Origin: Lepas anatifera
Taxonomy: Eukaryota > Arthropoda > Thecostraca > Lepadidae
Direction of reading: 5' to 3'
DNA: 64,000 bases
NCBI GenBank assembly: GCA_034440635.1
Contig: JAOTON010000977.1
Location: 496,001 to 560,000, forward strand
The notes below the pieces were generated by a model. That model was not told the DNA's origin. It saw only the letters and a program-made list of their open reading frames with translations, and ran no database searches. The translations under genes were made by a program, and so were the position numbers. Positions 21,697-36,111 of the stretch are shown in pieces (within the stretch, counting starts at the first letter, position 1; each line of letters begins with the position of its first letter).

Positions 21697-21825
21697 GCTG
21701 TCGGTGCGAGAGCGGCACACTTCGGAGAGCTCCGAGTCGTCGGACACGCCCAGCCACGACAACACGGCCGACCTCACGCCCTGCAACGCCTCCCCAGCCT
21801 CAGCCACATGCTGGCCGGCTTCTCG
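21697..21825 (+). CDS. fry: fry exon 11, with an apparent one-base deletion
   Basis: 129 bp. The acceptor is cgcccgctag and the donor gtcagt. One base completes the codon from exon 10, then the sequence reads LSVRERHTSESSESSDTPSH and DNTADLTPCNASP. After a C4 run (21,792-21,795) the plausible continuation SLSHMLAGFS lies in another frame, which is also the frame needed to join exon 12 in phase 0. Exon 11 is therefore one base short: a sequencing error in a homopolymer or a real lesion. Confidence 0.72.
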
Positions 21826-22023
21826 GTCAGTGCCGACCCCGCCCCCGGCGCCCGAGGCCGATCAGGGCACGCGCCTGCTTACCTGTTGCTCCTCATGAAG
21901 TTAGACATCTGAGCTATCATAACTGACGACGGTTTTAATCTGTACTCACTAATTTTTTGTTGGCTCTCATTTTGTTATGTTCACTTGTTTTCAAAGTCTT
22001 ATGTCTGAAGTATATCATTATTA

Positions 22024-23972
<1,949 letters not shown>

Positions 23973-24239
23973 GTCAGTGCCGCTCGGCTCCGGCCGCAGC
24001 GGGGTCGGCCTCGGCCGCAGTGCCGTTCGGCGCCGGTCGCAGGGAGGGTCGGTGGGTGCAGTTGTCAGCTGACGCGGGCTGCTCCTGCTGCTGGCAGGCT
24101 CAGCCCCGGATACTGCCGGCTGGAGTTTCAAACGCTATTGTGCATTTCAGTTGTGGCGATGCCATCAGTTTTTCCCCCTTTTCACCTTAGATTTGTTCGA
24201 AACAACATTTCGTATTGAACACCTACGGCAGTGTGTGTG

Positions 24240-26340
24240 CATTGCGGTATGTTGTAATGTGTATGTTAATGACGGTTACTTGCTGAGGTATGCCTCTTGT
24301 CCTCGAGTGCCTAGGCATGTTAATGACGGTTACTTACTGAGGTATGCCTCTTGTCCTCGAGTGCCCAGGCATGTTAATGACGGTTACTTGCTGAGGTATG
24401 CCTCTTGTCCTCGAGTGCCTAGGCATGTTAATGACAGTTACTCGCTGAGGTATACCTCTTGTCCTCGAGTGCCTAGGCATGTTAATGACGGTTACTTGGT
24501 TAAGTATGCCTCTTGTCCTCGAGTGCCTAGGCAAGTTAATGACGGTTACTTACTGAGGTATACCTCTTGTCCTCGAGTGCCTAGGCATGTTAATGACGGT
24601 TACTTGCTGAGGTGTGCCTCTTGTCCTCGAGTGCCTAGGCATGTTAATGACAGTTACTTGCTGAGGTATACCTCTTGTCCTCGAGTGCCTAGGCATGTTA
24701 ATGACAGTTACTTGCTGAGGTATACCTCTTGTCCTCGAGTGCCTACGCATGTTAATGACGGTTACTTGCTGAGGTATACCTCTTGTCCTCCAGTGCCTAG
24801 GCATGTTAATGACAGTTACTTGCTGAGGTATACCTCTTGTCCTCGAGTGCCTAGGCATGTTAATGACGGTTACTTGCTGAGGTATACCTCTTGTCCTCGA
24901 GTGCCTAGGCATGTTAATGACGGTTACTTGCTGAGGTATGCCTCTTGTCCTCCAGTGCCTAGGCATGTTAATGACGGTTACTTGCTGAGGTATACCTCTT
25001 GTCCTCCAGTGCCTAGGCATGTTAATGACAGTTACTTGCTGAGGTATACCTCTTGTCCTCCAGTGCCTAGGCATGTTAATGACGGTTACTTGCTGAGGTA
25101 TACCTCTTGTCCTCCAGTGCCTAGGCATGTTAATGACGGTTACTTGCTGAGGTATACCTCTTGTCCTCGAGTGCCTAGGCATGTTAATGACAGTTACTTG
25201 CTGAGGTATGCCTCTTGTCCTCGAGTGCCTAGGCATGTTAATGACGGTTACTTGCTGAGGTATACCTCTTGTCCTCCAGTGCCTAGGCATGTTAATGACG
25301 GTTACTTGCTGAGGTATACCTCTTGTCCTCCAGTGCCTAGGCATGTTAATGACAGTTACTTGCTGAGGTATACCTCTTGTCCTCGAGTGCCTAGGCATGT
25401 TAATGACGGTTACTTGCTGAGGTATGCCTCTTGTCCTCGAGTGCCTAGGCATGTTAATGACGGTTACTTGCTGAGGTATACCTCTTATCCTCGAGTGCCT
25501 AGGCATGTTAATGACGGTTACTTGCTGAGGTGTGCCTCTTGTCCTCGAGTGCCTAGGCATGTTAATGACGGTTACTTGCTGAGGTATACCTCTTGTCCTC
25601 GAGTGCCTAGGCATGTTAATGACGGTTACTTGCTGAGGTATACCTCTTATCCTCGAGTGCCTAGGCATGTTAATGACGGTTACTTGCTGAGGTATGCCTC
25701 TTGTCCTCGAGTGCCTAGGCATGTTAATGACGGTTACTTGCTGAGGTATACCTCTTATCCTCGAGTGCCTAGGCATGTTAATGACGGTTACTTGCTGAGG
25801 TGTGCCTCTTGTCCTCGAGTGCCTAGGCATGTTAATGACGGTTACTTGCTGAGGTATACCTCTTGTCCTCGAGTGCCTAGGCATGTTAATGACGGTTACT
25901 TGCTGAGGTATACCTCTTGTCCTCGAGTGCCTAGGCATGTTAATGACGGTTACTTGCTGAGGTATACCTCTTATCCTCGAGTGCCTAGGCATGTTAATGA
26001 CGGTTACTTGCTGAGGTGTGCCTCTTGTCCTCGAGTGCCTAGGCATGTTAATGACGGTTACTTGCTGAGGTATACCTCTTGTCCTCGAGTGCCTAGGCAT
26101 GTTAATGACAGTTACTTGCTGAGGTATACCTCTTGTCCTCGAGTGCCTACGCATGTTAATGACGGTTACTGGCTGAGGTATGCCTCTTGTCCTCGAGTGC
26201 CTAGGCATGTTAATGACGGTTACTTGCTGAGGTATACCTCTTGTCCTCGAGTGCCTAGGCATGTTAATGACGGTTACTTGCTGAGGTATACCTCTTGTCC
26301 TCGAGTGCCTAGGCATGTTAATGAGGCATTACTTGCTGAG
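24240..26340 (+). repeat. 54-bp array derived from the exon 14 acceptor
   Basis: About 38 units of 54 bp, each with CCTCTTGTCCTCGAGTGCCT then AGGCATGTTAATGACGG. The real junction is cctcttgtcctccag|TGCCTTGACATCG. Seven internal units keep CCTCCAG, a good acceptor; most have CTCGAG, with a poor GAG. In the exon frame each unit carries TGA, so use of an upstream acceptor would truncate the protein. Both strands are open in other frames because 54 is a multiple of three. Confidence 0.95.
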
Positions 26341-26360
26341 GTATGCCTCTTGTCCTCCAG

Positions 26361-26534
26361 TGCCTTGACATCGTGCGGTCGACGCTGCCGCTGCGTGGCG
26401 CTGGTGACGGCGCCGGCCCTCTCAACGATACCTACGTGGAGCTGTGTCGAACCCTGTACAAGCTGCACTTCCAGCTGCTGCTGCTGATGGAAGGATTCGC
26501 CAAGCTGCTCAGTCTCATCCACGTGGATGCACCG
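26361..26534 (+). CDS. fry: fry exon 14
   Basis: 174 bp, phase 0 at both ends, acceptor cttgtcctccag, donor gtacgt. It encodes CLDIVRSTLPLRGAGDGAGP, then NDTYVELCRTLYKLHFQLLL and FAKLLSLIHVDAP. It is a leucine-rich helical segment near the C-terminus of Furry. Confidence 0.9.
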
Positions 26535-26853
26535 GTACGTACCGCCGAATCGGGAAGGTGGAAGACTGTATGTTGAGAAAACCCATAAATGAACGGCACG
26601 GCTTGAGAAAAAATACTTGGATTGCATGTTATTACTTTGTGTAGTATGGAATATGATATCTATCATTTCTGGTATGAAAAGCTTTTTCGCACTATGTTAT
26701 CGTGCAGAAGTATCGGTGTTCCAAATGTGCTTGTGTGCTCATTACTCCTCACATGAGAGAAATCATTTTCGTTTCTGATTAGTGGATGTTCTATTTTCTT
26801 GACACAGCTTTGCTTGGTGGCGCCATTGACCTGACCTGGCCCGACTGCCACAG

Positions 26854-27044
26854 GGTGTGCTGGACCTGACCTCGGAGGTGACGCAGCTACGGTACGCGCT
26901 GGCCCAGCTGCCGGCTGCAGCTGCCGCAGAACCGGAGTCGGTACCGCCAGCTGCCGGCACCCGCGCAGCTGCCGAGCAGCAGCTGCTGCAGCTGCTGACC
27001 AGCGAGCAGCTGCCGGCGGCGCTTGCCTTCTTCCGCAGACACAG
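26854..27044 (+). CDS. fry: fry exon 15
   Basis: 191 bp, acceptor gactgccacag, donor gtgcga. It starts in phase 0 and ends two bases into an arginine codon. It encodes GVLDLTSEVTQLRYALAQLP, an alanine/proline-rich linker, then EQLPAALAFFRRHR. Confidence 0.86.
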
Positions 27045-28173
27045 GTGCGACCTTATAGATGCTCGCAGAGCGTGGCGAACCGGGTTGGCTCGCGTATTCG
27101 CTGATGGAGTACTGCTGTTGAGTTCTATCTGGATTCGTGTTTTAGTGTGAGAAGTGATGCAGACTGATAACATTGCCGTTTGATAAATTTGCACTTGAAT
27201 GTGTTTTTTTCTGATAAATATTATGCTTAGAATCGTTGGCCATTGCAACCTAATAGCAACAGTGTGTTATGTGTGATCTTCAGAGATGAGCAGCGCCACC
27301 ATGTTTCACTTTCAAACACCTCTATTTTTGCAGCAACTTTCAGAAATGTGGCACATTTGTGGTATTTGAACTGACAGATTTGCTTAGAATAATTAATAAA
27401 ACCCTGTCAGCCCCCAAAATTAACCATGTTATTAAAAACGATGTTACTAAGGCCGTTTATTGTCCATAAACCAACTACCCATCCATCTCACCCATCATGA
27501 GGTCTCCTGGCTTGTTTGCTGGTCACGGAGTAGGGCAGAAAGGTCGCACAAATCAGCCTTGGAGCCTCTGCTTTTTCCGTAAATGGTGACTTGAGGAACG
27601 AATTAAACATGAAACTAGTTTTCATTTCATTTCATTCATTCAGGTTTATAGCAACAGTATGTGGAAACCCAATTAAGCTGAAGTCAAGCAATAAATCAGC
27701 ACTTTTTTTTCAGAATTCCCTACAACGTTTCTATATTTATTCAAATTCCGTTTCAAGGAGTCGCATGCCGTTTTAATATGTGCTTGGGGCGCCATCGCTA
27801 CCGGCGGCACTCTGTGTGCAGAGGTCGGGAAATCTGCCAACTCGCCAGCGTCAGCTACACAAATATATCGAATCGGTGACACAATCCACTAAAGTGCTCA
27901 CCAGCGTGAGCAGTTGACGCTTAGTCTGTCAATACATTCTTTAAGGTACGTTCTTTAAGGACGTTACGTTTACGTTTTTAATACGTTCTTTAAGGACGTA
28001 GAGGGTCTAACAAAAAAATCCCCTTTTTGGTGCCAAAGTTCAATATTTTGGTCTCACAAGCTTAGTTCCAAATGCTGTTGGTGACACGCGCTTTGTCCGA
28101 CCTCTGCCCGTGTGTTGTAAAACCTCCTGTCCCGATCTGTGTGTGACGTCCACCTCTCTCTACCTCCGGACAG
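27045..28173. other. fry intron 15
   Basis: AT-rich, no recognised feature. GTTCTTTAAGGACGT-type short repeats occur at 27,940-28,000. Confidence 0.55.
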
Positions 28174-28262
28174 GGCGCTGTACGTCTCGGAGCTGACCCA
28201 CGAGGACGACGACGTCTCGACGGTGGTGGACCTGTTCTGTCACGTCCGCGGTCTCGCGCAGC
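28174..28262 (+). CDS. fry: fry exon 16
   Basis: 89 bp, acceptor tacctccggacag, donor gtgagt. It completes the split arginine, encodes ALYVSELTHEDDDVSTVVDL and FCHVRGLAQ, and leaves one base of the next codon. Confidence 0.86.
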
Positions 28263-28748
28263 GTGAGTGCCGAGCCGTGTGCCGCTGCCGCAGCTGGCGC
28301 CCACGGACAGCAGCCAATCATTGCCCTCAGCAGCAGCTGTTGTTGTCCCGTTGGCAACCCTCTGCGAAATAGTGCCAATACGAGCACTGCGACTCAGTAA
28401 AGTGGATACAGGCTGGAATAGTAGATTGTTTGTTTTGTTGGAGAATCGTTGTAAGCCAACAGTTTATTCGGAAGCATTGGGATGGTTGTAAAACGCTAAC
28501 TCAACAGAACGGATGCTTGAAAAAATCAATGCACGCTTGCTTGGTATGTCGGATAAAGTCTTGTTTTTGTTCAGTCTTGTTCTAAAAAGAATAGTCCAAA
28601 TCCTTTGCACCACATTTTCGTTGAATATTGCAGCCTCTTTGAATTGAAACTAATTGCTGGATACTGTTGAGTTGTGAAATCGGCGAACGCTGGCCAGTGC
28701 CCGCGCGGTGTGGAGGGGGCGTGCTGACGCGACTCCTTGCTCCGGCAG

Positions 28749-28906
28749 CGGTGGTCAGCCTGAGCCCCACCACGGCGCTGTGTGCCGCCTGCGCGTCTCT
28801 GCAGGAGTCCAGTCTTCAGCTGCTGGCCGCCGTTCGGCTGCTGGAGGCCTGGCAGCGACAGCAGCGCAGACGCGCCGACAGCGCCCTCCGCAAGACCGAG
28901 TGCTGA
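28749..28906 (+). CDS. fry: fry terminal exon 17
   Basis: The acceptor is ttgctccggcag. Two bases complete a proline codon, then VVSLSPTTALCAACASLQES, a coiled helix with LLEAWQRQQRRRADSALRKT and a terminal EC before TGA at 28,904-28,906. The basic QRQQRRR stretch may be a short coiled coil. No clear AATAAA is seen close downstream. Confidence 0.86.
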
Positions 28907-29295
28907 CCTCGACAGTGTCCCCCCGCCCCGCAAGACCGAGTGCTGACCTCGACAGTGTCCCCCCGCAAGATCGAGCTCTGACCTCGACGATGTCCTCCGT
29001 AAGACCGAGTTCTAACCTCGGCAATTTGCTCCGCAAGATCGAGTTCTGACGTTGATGTTCTCAGCAAGATCGAGTTCTGACATTGATGTCCTCCGCAAGA
29101 TCGAGTTCTGACATTGATGTCCTCCCAAGATCGAGTTCTGACATTGATGTCCTCCGCAAGATCGAGTTTTGACATCGATGTCCTCCGCAAGATCGAGTGC
29201 TGACCTCGGTGATATCGTCCGTCAGACCCGATTGCTGGCCTCGACAATGTCATCCACGAGACCGATTGTTGACGTACGTCGACAGTGTCCTCCGC
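28907..29295 (+). repeat. array copying the fry stop-codon region
   Basis: About ten units of 31-38 bp with CCTCCGCAAGACCGAGTGCT followed by GACCTCGAC. They repeat the last coding bases (CTCCGCAAGACCGAGTGC TGA) and the stop. Later units drift to GATCGAGTTCTGACATTGA. It lies in the 3' UTR or flank. Confidence 0.9.
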
Positions 29296-30484
29296 AATAC
29301 CAAGCGGGGTGCAACATCCACTCACGGGCTGCCGATGTTGTAGAGGTCGACGTAAACAACTGCGATCTGAACACGTGGAACAATCGGGCAAAGCACGTCA
29401 GCGTTATCTGTTTCCGGCGTGTAATCTTCAACTCCGTGTCTGGCTCGGGTTTCGAGAAGGTTTGATTCGCTAGTAGATTATTTTTTGAGCCCCCGTCAAG
29501 GACTTGCTTCTGGGAGTGTTTGTGATACCACCTAGATCGGCGGCGTGGTGATTCATGTCGTTTTGACTGAGGCTTTGTTCAACGTTGCTTCATGGCGTGC
29601 AAATGGCCCTAGGCCCTGACACTTTCAATGCATCCGGTGCCCAACAGTTATAACTTCCCTGGCCCCAGACGAGCTGAGTAGTCGCTGCGCAGTTTTTCAT
29701 ATGTCGCTAGTTGCACTACACATTCGTGTTGATCTTTCTCCATCTCCTGAAAGCTGGGATACTGGTGCTGTACACCCTGAGCTTTATGACTTCCCCTTTG
29801 TACTAGTTTGAGACGTGACACTCCGCACTACGCATATTTTTTTCTTGCTGTGCAGGTCCCTGTCCTGACCCGACTTTATGGCGCTTGACCAACTCCTGGT
29901 AGCTCCGGGGATATCGCCCTTCGTATTTTTCTTCTCCCAGTATGGTGTCATTGGCGGTCAACATGGCAACGACTCTAGGGAAAAGTCCGCGAGCCGGCCC
30001 GGCGCCTAGCGAGTTCTGTGCTTTTAAGCGAGAGCTTTGGCTCAGGAGTCGATACCCCTGAGCTACACTGGCCGCTTCTGCATGCTCGTGATGTCTGTGT
30101 TGGTGCTGCCGCGATCTGGTGAGTTACGGTTGGTGCACTCTCGATGGTGGACCGGTGACCTCGGCAGTGCTGTGGACTGGAGCAGGCGCCGTGCCCAGTG
30201 TACCGCCGTGCGTTATCTTGTGTGTTTGTGTCGGCAGCTGTTTCGTTGTTGGAAGCGGCTCAGATATACGGCTTAGAAACTACAGAGCGCAGTCTTCTGT
30301 GATGTTTTCTCTGACGTATGATAAGAAAAATGGAGCTTCACGATCTGAGGGCATGCGTATTAGCTCGTAAAATGCGCAGGTAGAACTGAGAGGGCCACCT
30401 GGCACGGTAATTTCCCCCTGGGAACTAGGGAGTGCCCAAACCCCTGTGATCTGTCAACACCGAACAGTGGCCACCCGGACTGCA
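29296..30484. other. downstream of fry; nothing recognised
   Basis: No coding region, RNA or transposon end recognised. It may hold the rest of the fry 3' UTR. Confidence 0.5.
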
Positions 30485-32805
30485 AACATCCACAGATTCA
30501 GATTCAGATTCAATTTATTCAGGTACGTCCTAGCAATGCGAGGCTTTTCACGTCCTATCGTCAATAAAGGTATGCAGGTAAAAGGTAAAATGACCACACA
30601 TACATCACAAATAAAATTATCACACTCTGGCTCTCACGGCATTTCTAACACCTCTTTTGTAGGCGGCAAGACTAAGTGCGTTGCGTAATTCCGGTGGTAA
30701 GGAATTGTACGCGGCGGCAGAGGCACAACATAATCTTCTCTGTCCAGCAGTGCTCCTAGCACGTGGTGGCCTGAGTTGGGTATGTCGACGCGTATAATGA
30801 TCGTGGTTAGAGAATGTAAAAAGAGATTTCAGGTCATGTGGCTCACCAGTATACAGCACATTCCTCATGAGACACAACTGGTGGTACAACACGAGCTGTG
30901 GCGCTGTGAGGAAACCCAGCCGCTCTACATCGCCAGAAATGTGGTCGAATTTCCTTTGCCGCACAGTATACGAGCACAGAAGTTAATAATCTTTTGCACT
31001 CGGTGAAGCTGCGTCGACCCACAAGTACCGTATACAGAGATGCAGTAGCGAATAGATGAGATGACTAAGGCATCGACTACTAATTTCAGAACAGAAGTGG
31101 GGATTACATGTCGTGCGTGAGTGAGGCCTATTAAAATCCCAGTACATTTAGCTGTGAGATGATTGATGTGGGGCTGGAAATTGAGGTGGCTGTCGAGGTA
31201 AATGCCTAAGTTTTTCACTTCGCGGGACTCTGTGACAGAGGTGTTGCCAACGCGGATACTTACTTTTGGTACTCTCTTAAGCATAGCCGAGGTACCCATC
31301 ACCAAGACTTGCGTTTTTGATGCATTGATTTTGAGTGAATTTTGTGAAAACCAGTCTAGTAGCGATGCCAGGTCAGTTTCTAAGGAACGGATCATCTGTG
31401 GTAAATTTTGAATACGTCCAGATATGAGAATTTGAGTGTCATCAGCGAACTGCACTATTGTCGACGCTTCTGTGTACAGGCTCAATTCGTTGGCAAAAAT
31501 TGAGTACATCAAGCAAGAGAGCGATCCACCCTGAAAAATCCCGCTCTGAAATAGGCAGCGTTTGGGACATCGTTGTTTTACCTCCTGACCTTATTTTGAC
31601 TTGTAGGGTGTGGTTTTTCAAGTAGTTGCCAAACCAGTGATCTTCAACGCCGTATGTCTGAAATTTGTGTAGCAATTTGTCGTGACTGATGACGTCAAAG
31701 CATTTTGACAGGTCTAGGAGTACAAGAATCGATATTTCACCATTATCCATCGCCTGATAGACTTTGTCGGTAACAACCGTAAGTGCAGTCTCGGTAGAGT
31801 GATTACGTCTATAGCCATGTTGAGAGTTTGAGAATAAACAGTTCTGATTAAAGTAAGTATTTAGCTGGGTGTGCACAAGTCGCTCGGTTACTTTTGTGAT
31901 CGCTGGCAGTGTTGTGATGGGGCGCCAATTAGATGGATCTGCTGTACTACCACCCTTGTGTATTGGGACAACGATGCCGTGTTTCCATGTCTGTGGCACT
32001 ATTCCCAATGTAAAACTAGAGTTGATAATGTGAAGTAAAACATGTTGAATTCCGTAAAAGAAACGCTGAAACATCGATACACTAAAACCAAAAACATCAA
32101 CGGAGGAGGATGGTTTCATCGAGCCTAGGGTTATACAAAGTTCGTCAGCAGTGACAGGTTTCACTTTCATACCGCAGGCCGGCACTCGGGGCAACCTCAC
32201 AGGCACACGCGACGTAGGTGGGGCCACTCCAAACGCAGTTTGGGGCCCACACGGACAAAATAGGTGTTGATGGCATCAGGGGTCACACTAGGTAAGGCAG
32301 CAGTAGTCTTTCTGCTGCCAAGTATTGGCCGCATCACACCCATGTCCGGCTCGGACCAGCCTCTGTAAGCCGGTGCGTAAGGTGGTCCCTGCAGTCCCTA
32401 CGTATTGCTGCGCGGCACTGGCGGTTGAGGTCTTTATACTGCCGCGCGCTGTCTCGCCCGCCGCCAGCGCGCCACGGCGCCGGGCCAGCAGCTCTCGAGT
32501 CGGGCCGGACACGTGTGGGGCGGTCGGCTGCGGTTGTCTAGTTCTCCTCAGTGGTGCCACAGTATCGAGTAGGAGGTGAAAAGAGAGACGAATCTGTCCC
32601 ACTTGGCCGTAGGTCCTTCTGCCTCGTAAACACTGCTCCAGTCAGAAGTAGCCAATGCTAAATTGAATTCAGTTTGGCTGATCCGACTTAGTCTGCGAGT
32701 CTCTATCATCGGTGGTTTGTATTTGTCACGCCGGCCGTGCTTCATCAGCACCCTGGTGAAGTCGTGTGGTCCACCATAATGGCACTTGGTGACATCACAC
32801 TTCAC
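30485..32805 (-). mobile_element. decayed CR1/L2-like LINE, 5' truncated
   Basis: On the minus strand the order is: end of the endonuclease domain (GGPHDFTRVLMKH), reverse transcriptase fragments with NCLFSNSQHGYRRNHSTETA, the palm motif LLDLSKCFDVISHDKLLHKF and the catalytic QFADDTQILISG, then the C-terminal VQKIINFCARILCG. Several frame breaks (near 32,240, 31,530 and 30,950) make it a pseudogene. It starts inside the endonuclease, so it is 5' truncated. It ends in a short hexamer tail, (GAATCT)n, at 30,493-30,512. It is clearly related to but diverged from the 53-56 kb element. Confidence 0.92.
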
Positions 32806-34461
32806 TACATCACAGTGGTATGACTGACCGAAGCTCCTGTCACTTCAGTGGTCCTACTTTTGATTCTTACTTTGCCCGAACCATTGTTACCTGGGTAAGG
32901 AAAGCAACGCCCTGGGACGGTGTTCTAAAGTGGATTCGTTTCTATAGTATCGGCACCGTTGCAACACTTGACACCAGGGGCTAAGTAAGCGATTAATTAG
33001 CCATGTGATGGTGCGTGGGCCAGCATGTGATGACGTCTGATTCGTATACCGCTTAATTGGCTATTTCTATGTGGACCGATGCCACATGTATCGCGTGTGA
33101 TGTGCAGTGTGTTGCAGACTGTAGTGGCAATCGTGCGTCCAACGTTGGAAATAGATCCACGGCTTTGCGATATGCTATTCCTGAACTGTTTAAGTTTTGG
33201 CTGAGAATAAAGTTTCTAATTATGCTACATTATACTTTGACCTGTATTGTGTGTTTGAATTGTTTGTCAGTATATTCTGAAAATATCACGTATTTTCCTT
33301 TCGAACCGATGCATTTATTTCTTAGGGAGCAGGGGTGGAAAAAACCGCCAACTCGCCAACCAGGGATCGCAACGGGCCTTCAACAGTGAAACTATGAAGT
33401 AATAAAAAATGTATTATATAAAATCCTAACCAATCGGGTGGGTCAAGTAAAAGAGAGTCCAAACAATTCCGGGAGTTTACAGTGTGCTTATCGCAATTAC
33501 CTTGAATAGTTAACGCGACTTCGCTCCTTCATTTGGATTCAGGGACAAGCTATCAAGATAGCAAAGCCGTACTTTCAAAGCGTTTTATACAAACTCCGAA
33601 ATGTGTGCCGTCACTCACGCCCCAATCCTGCTACCATGGATGTCGCCACGAAATTTTTACTCGGGGTGGCGGGTGGACCCGGACTAGTGACAGGAGGAAT
33701 GACGGAAGGCGAATTTGGAACATATTGGCTGTCCCGGGCAATGCACTTCAACAAAATATCTACGTAGGTCCTTTGGGGACGTCTCCCCTGATTCGTGAGG
33801 TGGGGAGGCCCGTCCCTCCGTCTCCCCGGCCTTTCACACCCACGCTCGCTACGTAGATTTGTCACTACATCATCTGTTCTTGTCCTAACTAGTTCGAATC
33901 TTACGACTAGCTTGGAAATAGGTATGGTTCTGTGCAAGGCTGTAGATCTCTTCCCGGTCAGGGGGTCCTGCATGGGTTAACTCGGACACGACAATACAAA
34001 CCCAGGGGTCTTGAACTCCTCAAATACCCGTCCCACAGAACCTTTGGCCCTGTGGCAAAAAGCTATCGCGTGGTTGCCACCAGTTCTTCATCGTAGGCCG
34101 AGTGGTGACATGGCGGCATGCAATTGAGATTATATGTCGAGGCCACCTCACATGAAGGTTAAAATCAAAGTTTACAAGTTGAGGTCGTGCCACCAGTTTC
34201 AAGGCCTTTATTGTCAGTGTTGGTGAAGTGGGAGGTGCGTTGGTATAAAGGTTTGCGAGTCTGCTCTCCATTCATCCGCCCGGGTGCAAGGTACGGTGAA
34301 TTCTCTGAACAGGGAGCAATTTGATTCCCCGAAATCCTTCCAACAGAGAAAGAATTGGCGAGGCCCAATACATCTGGTGGTTGGTGTGGCGATTAGCCCC
34401 AAACAGTATTAGTTCGTCAGGAGACGTCACCCAATATGGCAACGTTTGAGAGTTTACGTTA
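32806..34461. other. non-coding; nothing recognised
   Basis: No feature I can support. Open frames here are short and lack known motifs. Confidence 0.5.
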
Positions 34462-36111
34462 TTAACACGCGCATTGACGGGGGTCTGAGCCACCTTCGCA
34501 TTGACGGGGGCGGTTACCCGCCCCTAAGATCTCGAGAACCACGGTAGGTAGCGAAAAACGGTAAACGGCGTTGGGCTGCCCATCCACTTCTCCATCGAAA
34601 ACATTTGAACCATTTTTTTGTCAGGTCACATTTAAGGTCACGAGAGGTCAAAACATGCCCGTCATAGGGATAACATGTAAAATTCAGTTTTTCGGGCATT
34701 ACATCTGAACAAGTAAAGATAGAGCAAAACGACTTAAACTATATGAATCCTCTTAGCAAGCCGAATCGAATGATATGTAGACCTGTGTCTACTGTTGCTG
34801 GACGAAGTGCGCTAGCACCATTGTTATCGGTGACGTCACTGTGCCGCATCCTGTGACGTCATCGTGAGCCTCCGCCGGCTAGACAGCAGATGTCGCTCAA
34901 GTCTTCCGGTTGGAAACTGATTTTCTGAAAGATAGGTTTATTTGATTTCTTGGCTTATGTGGCGAACTTCTCTTGTCAAATGTTAATACAACTAATTAGT
35001 CTCCGCACTTATTTTCACCGTGAGCATTTATTACTGCCCACATAACTTGCCCTTCCGGCTCTGCCCCCGACTGTCGCCTGGCGGCCAGGTCAAGCGTTGA
35101 CCCCGGGTCATTTCCGCTACAGCATCGAGCGAGAGCGCACGGTGTGTGCGGGTGACACCTTCCTGTGAACGTAAGTGTATTCGGAAATTCTGTTGCGACT
35201 ATTTGATATTTGATATGGCATTGTAAACGTGTTTGCGTAAAACCTGATTGATTCTAACGGTGTTAAATTTAGATGTGATTTATATTGGCTTGTGATTTAT
35301 GATTTACTTGTGGTTTGCTGGGTTCTTGTCAAACGAGTGTTTGAATATTTGAAATGTTTCCCAGGGCAGAATTATGAAGATTTGAAGTCACGAGATGTTA
35401 TAAAATAAAACCAGAAACGGCATCACTACTTTTGGACGACCGAGACAGCGGAAGCAGTTTGAGCATGCGGCTCATACCGACGGGGCCATGAGGAGACCCA
35501 GTCTACATTTTTGACAGCGGAAGCAGTTTGAGCATGTGGTTCATACCGACGGGGCCATGAGGAGACCCTGTCTACAGATATATAATTTGACCTTGCTAGG
35601 TCAAATTAAGGATTTGACCTGACCTGAGGTCAGGTCAGGGTCAAATTATATAAAATGCATATCATTAGAACCGCAAAGCCCAGGCGAGTCTAATGCAGCC
35701 AAAATAAATGCTCTATCACCATCTGTTACTGACTTATTCCGTAAAAACCATTTTTCCCATGTATTTCCAATGGAGAGGTCATGCCTCGTACCTGACCTTA
35801 GGTCATCGATATCAAAAATACCGGAACATATTTTAGAGAACTCGGCAAGCCCATTATGTGATATGAGTTTCAATTGGATAAGTTCACCCTGCTCCGACTT
35901 ATGCTATCTTAAACTTTTTTGAGGTCGGGTCACTTGACCTGTACTGGTGACCTGACCTGAGATGACCTATCCTTAAAATTTTCACAGAAGTTGCAAAAAT
36001 GATGAGGGAAAAGGTATATCAAGTACGGCGGCGCTGCGCACCGCCGTTTTTCTACTGTCCCCGAAAACCCGAGGGGGCGGGTACCCGCCCCCCCGTCAAT
36101 GCGCGTGTTAA
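34462..36111. mobile_element. TTAA-flanked (piggyBac-like) non-autonomous element
   Basis: TTAA occurs at both ends (34,462-34,465 and 36,108-36,111). The inverted termini CACGCGCATTGACGGGGG match exactly over 18 bp. Just inside the left end is GCCACCTTCGC followed by a second copy of ATTGACGGGGG and a GGGGCGG/CCCGCCCC hairpin; the right end has a perfect GGGGGCGGGTACCCGCCCCC palindrome. TTAA target duplication is the mark of the piggyBac superfamily. The 1,642-bp interior is AGGTCA-rich and has no transposase. It also contains a GC-rich spot near 35,080-35,170. Confidence 0.8.

Noticed and set aside
24151..26487. 778-residue plus-strand and 588-residue minus-strand repeat proteins
   Set aside because: They come from the 54-bp non-coding array, and neither shares the frame of exon 14.
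35080..35170. GC-rich stretch followed by a GTAAGT-like donor, as a 5' exon
   Set aside because: It lies inside the TTAA element and no downstream exon in phase is found.
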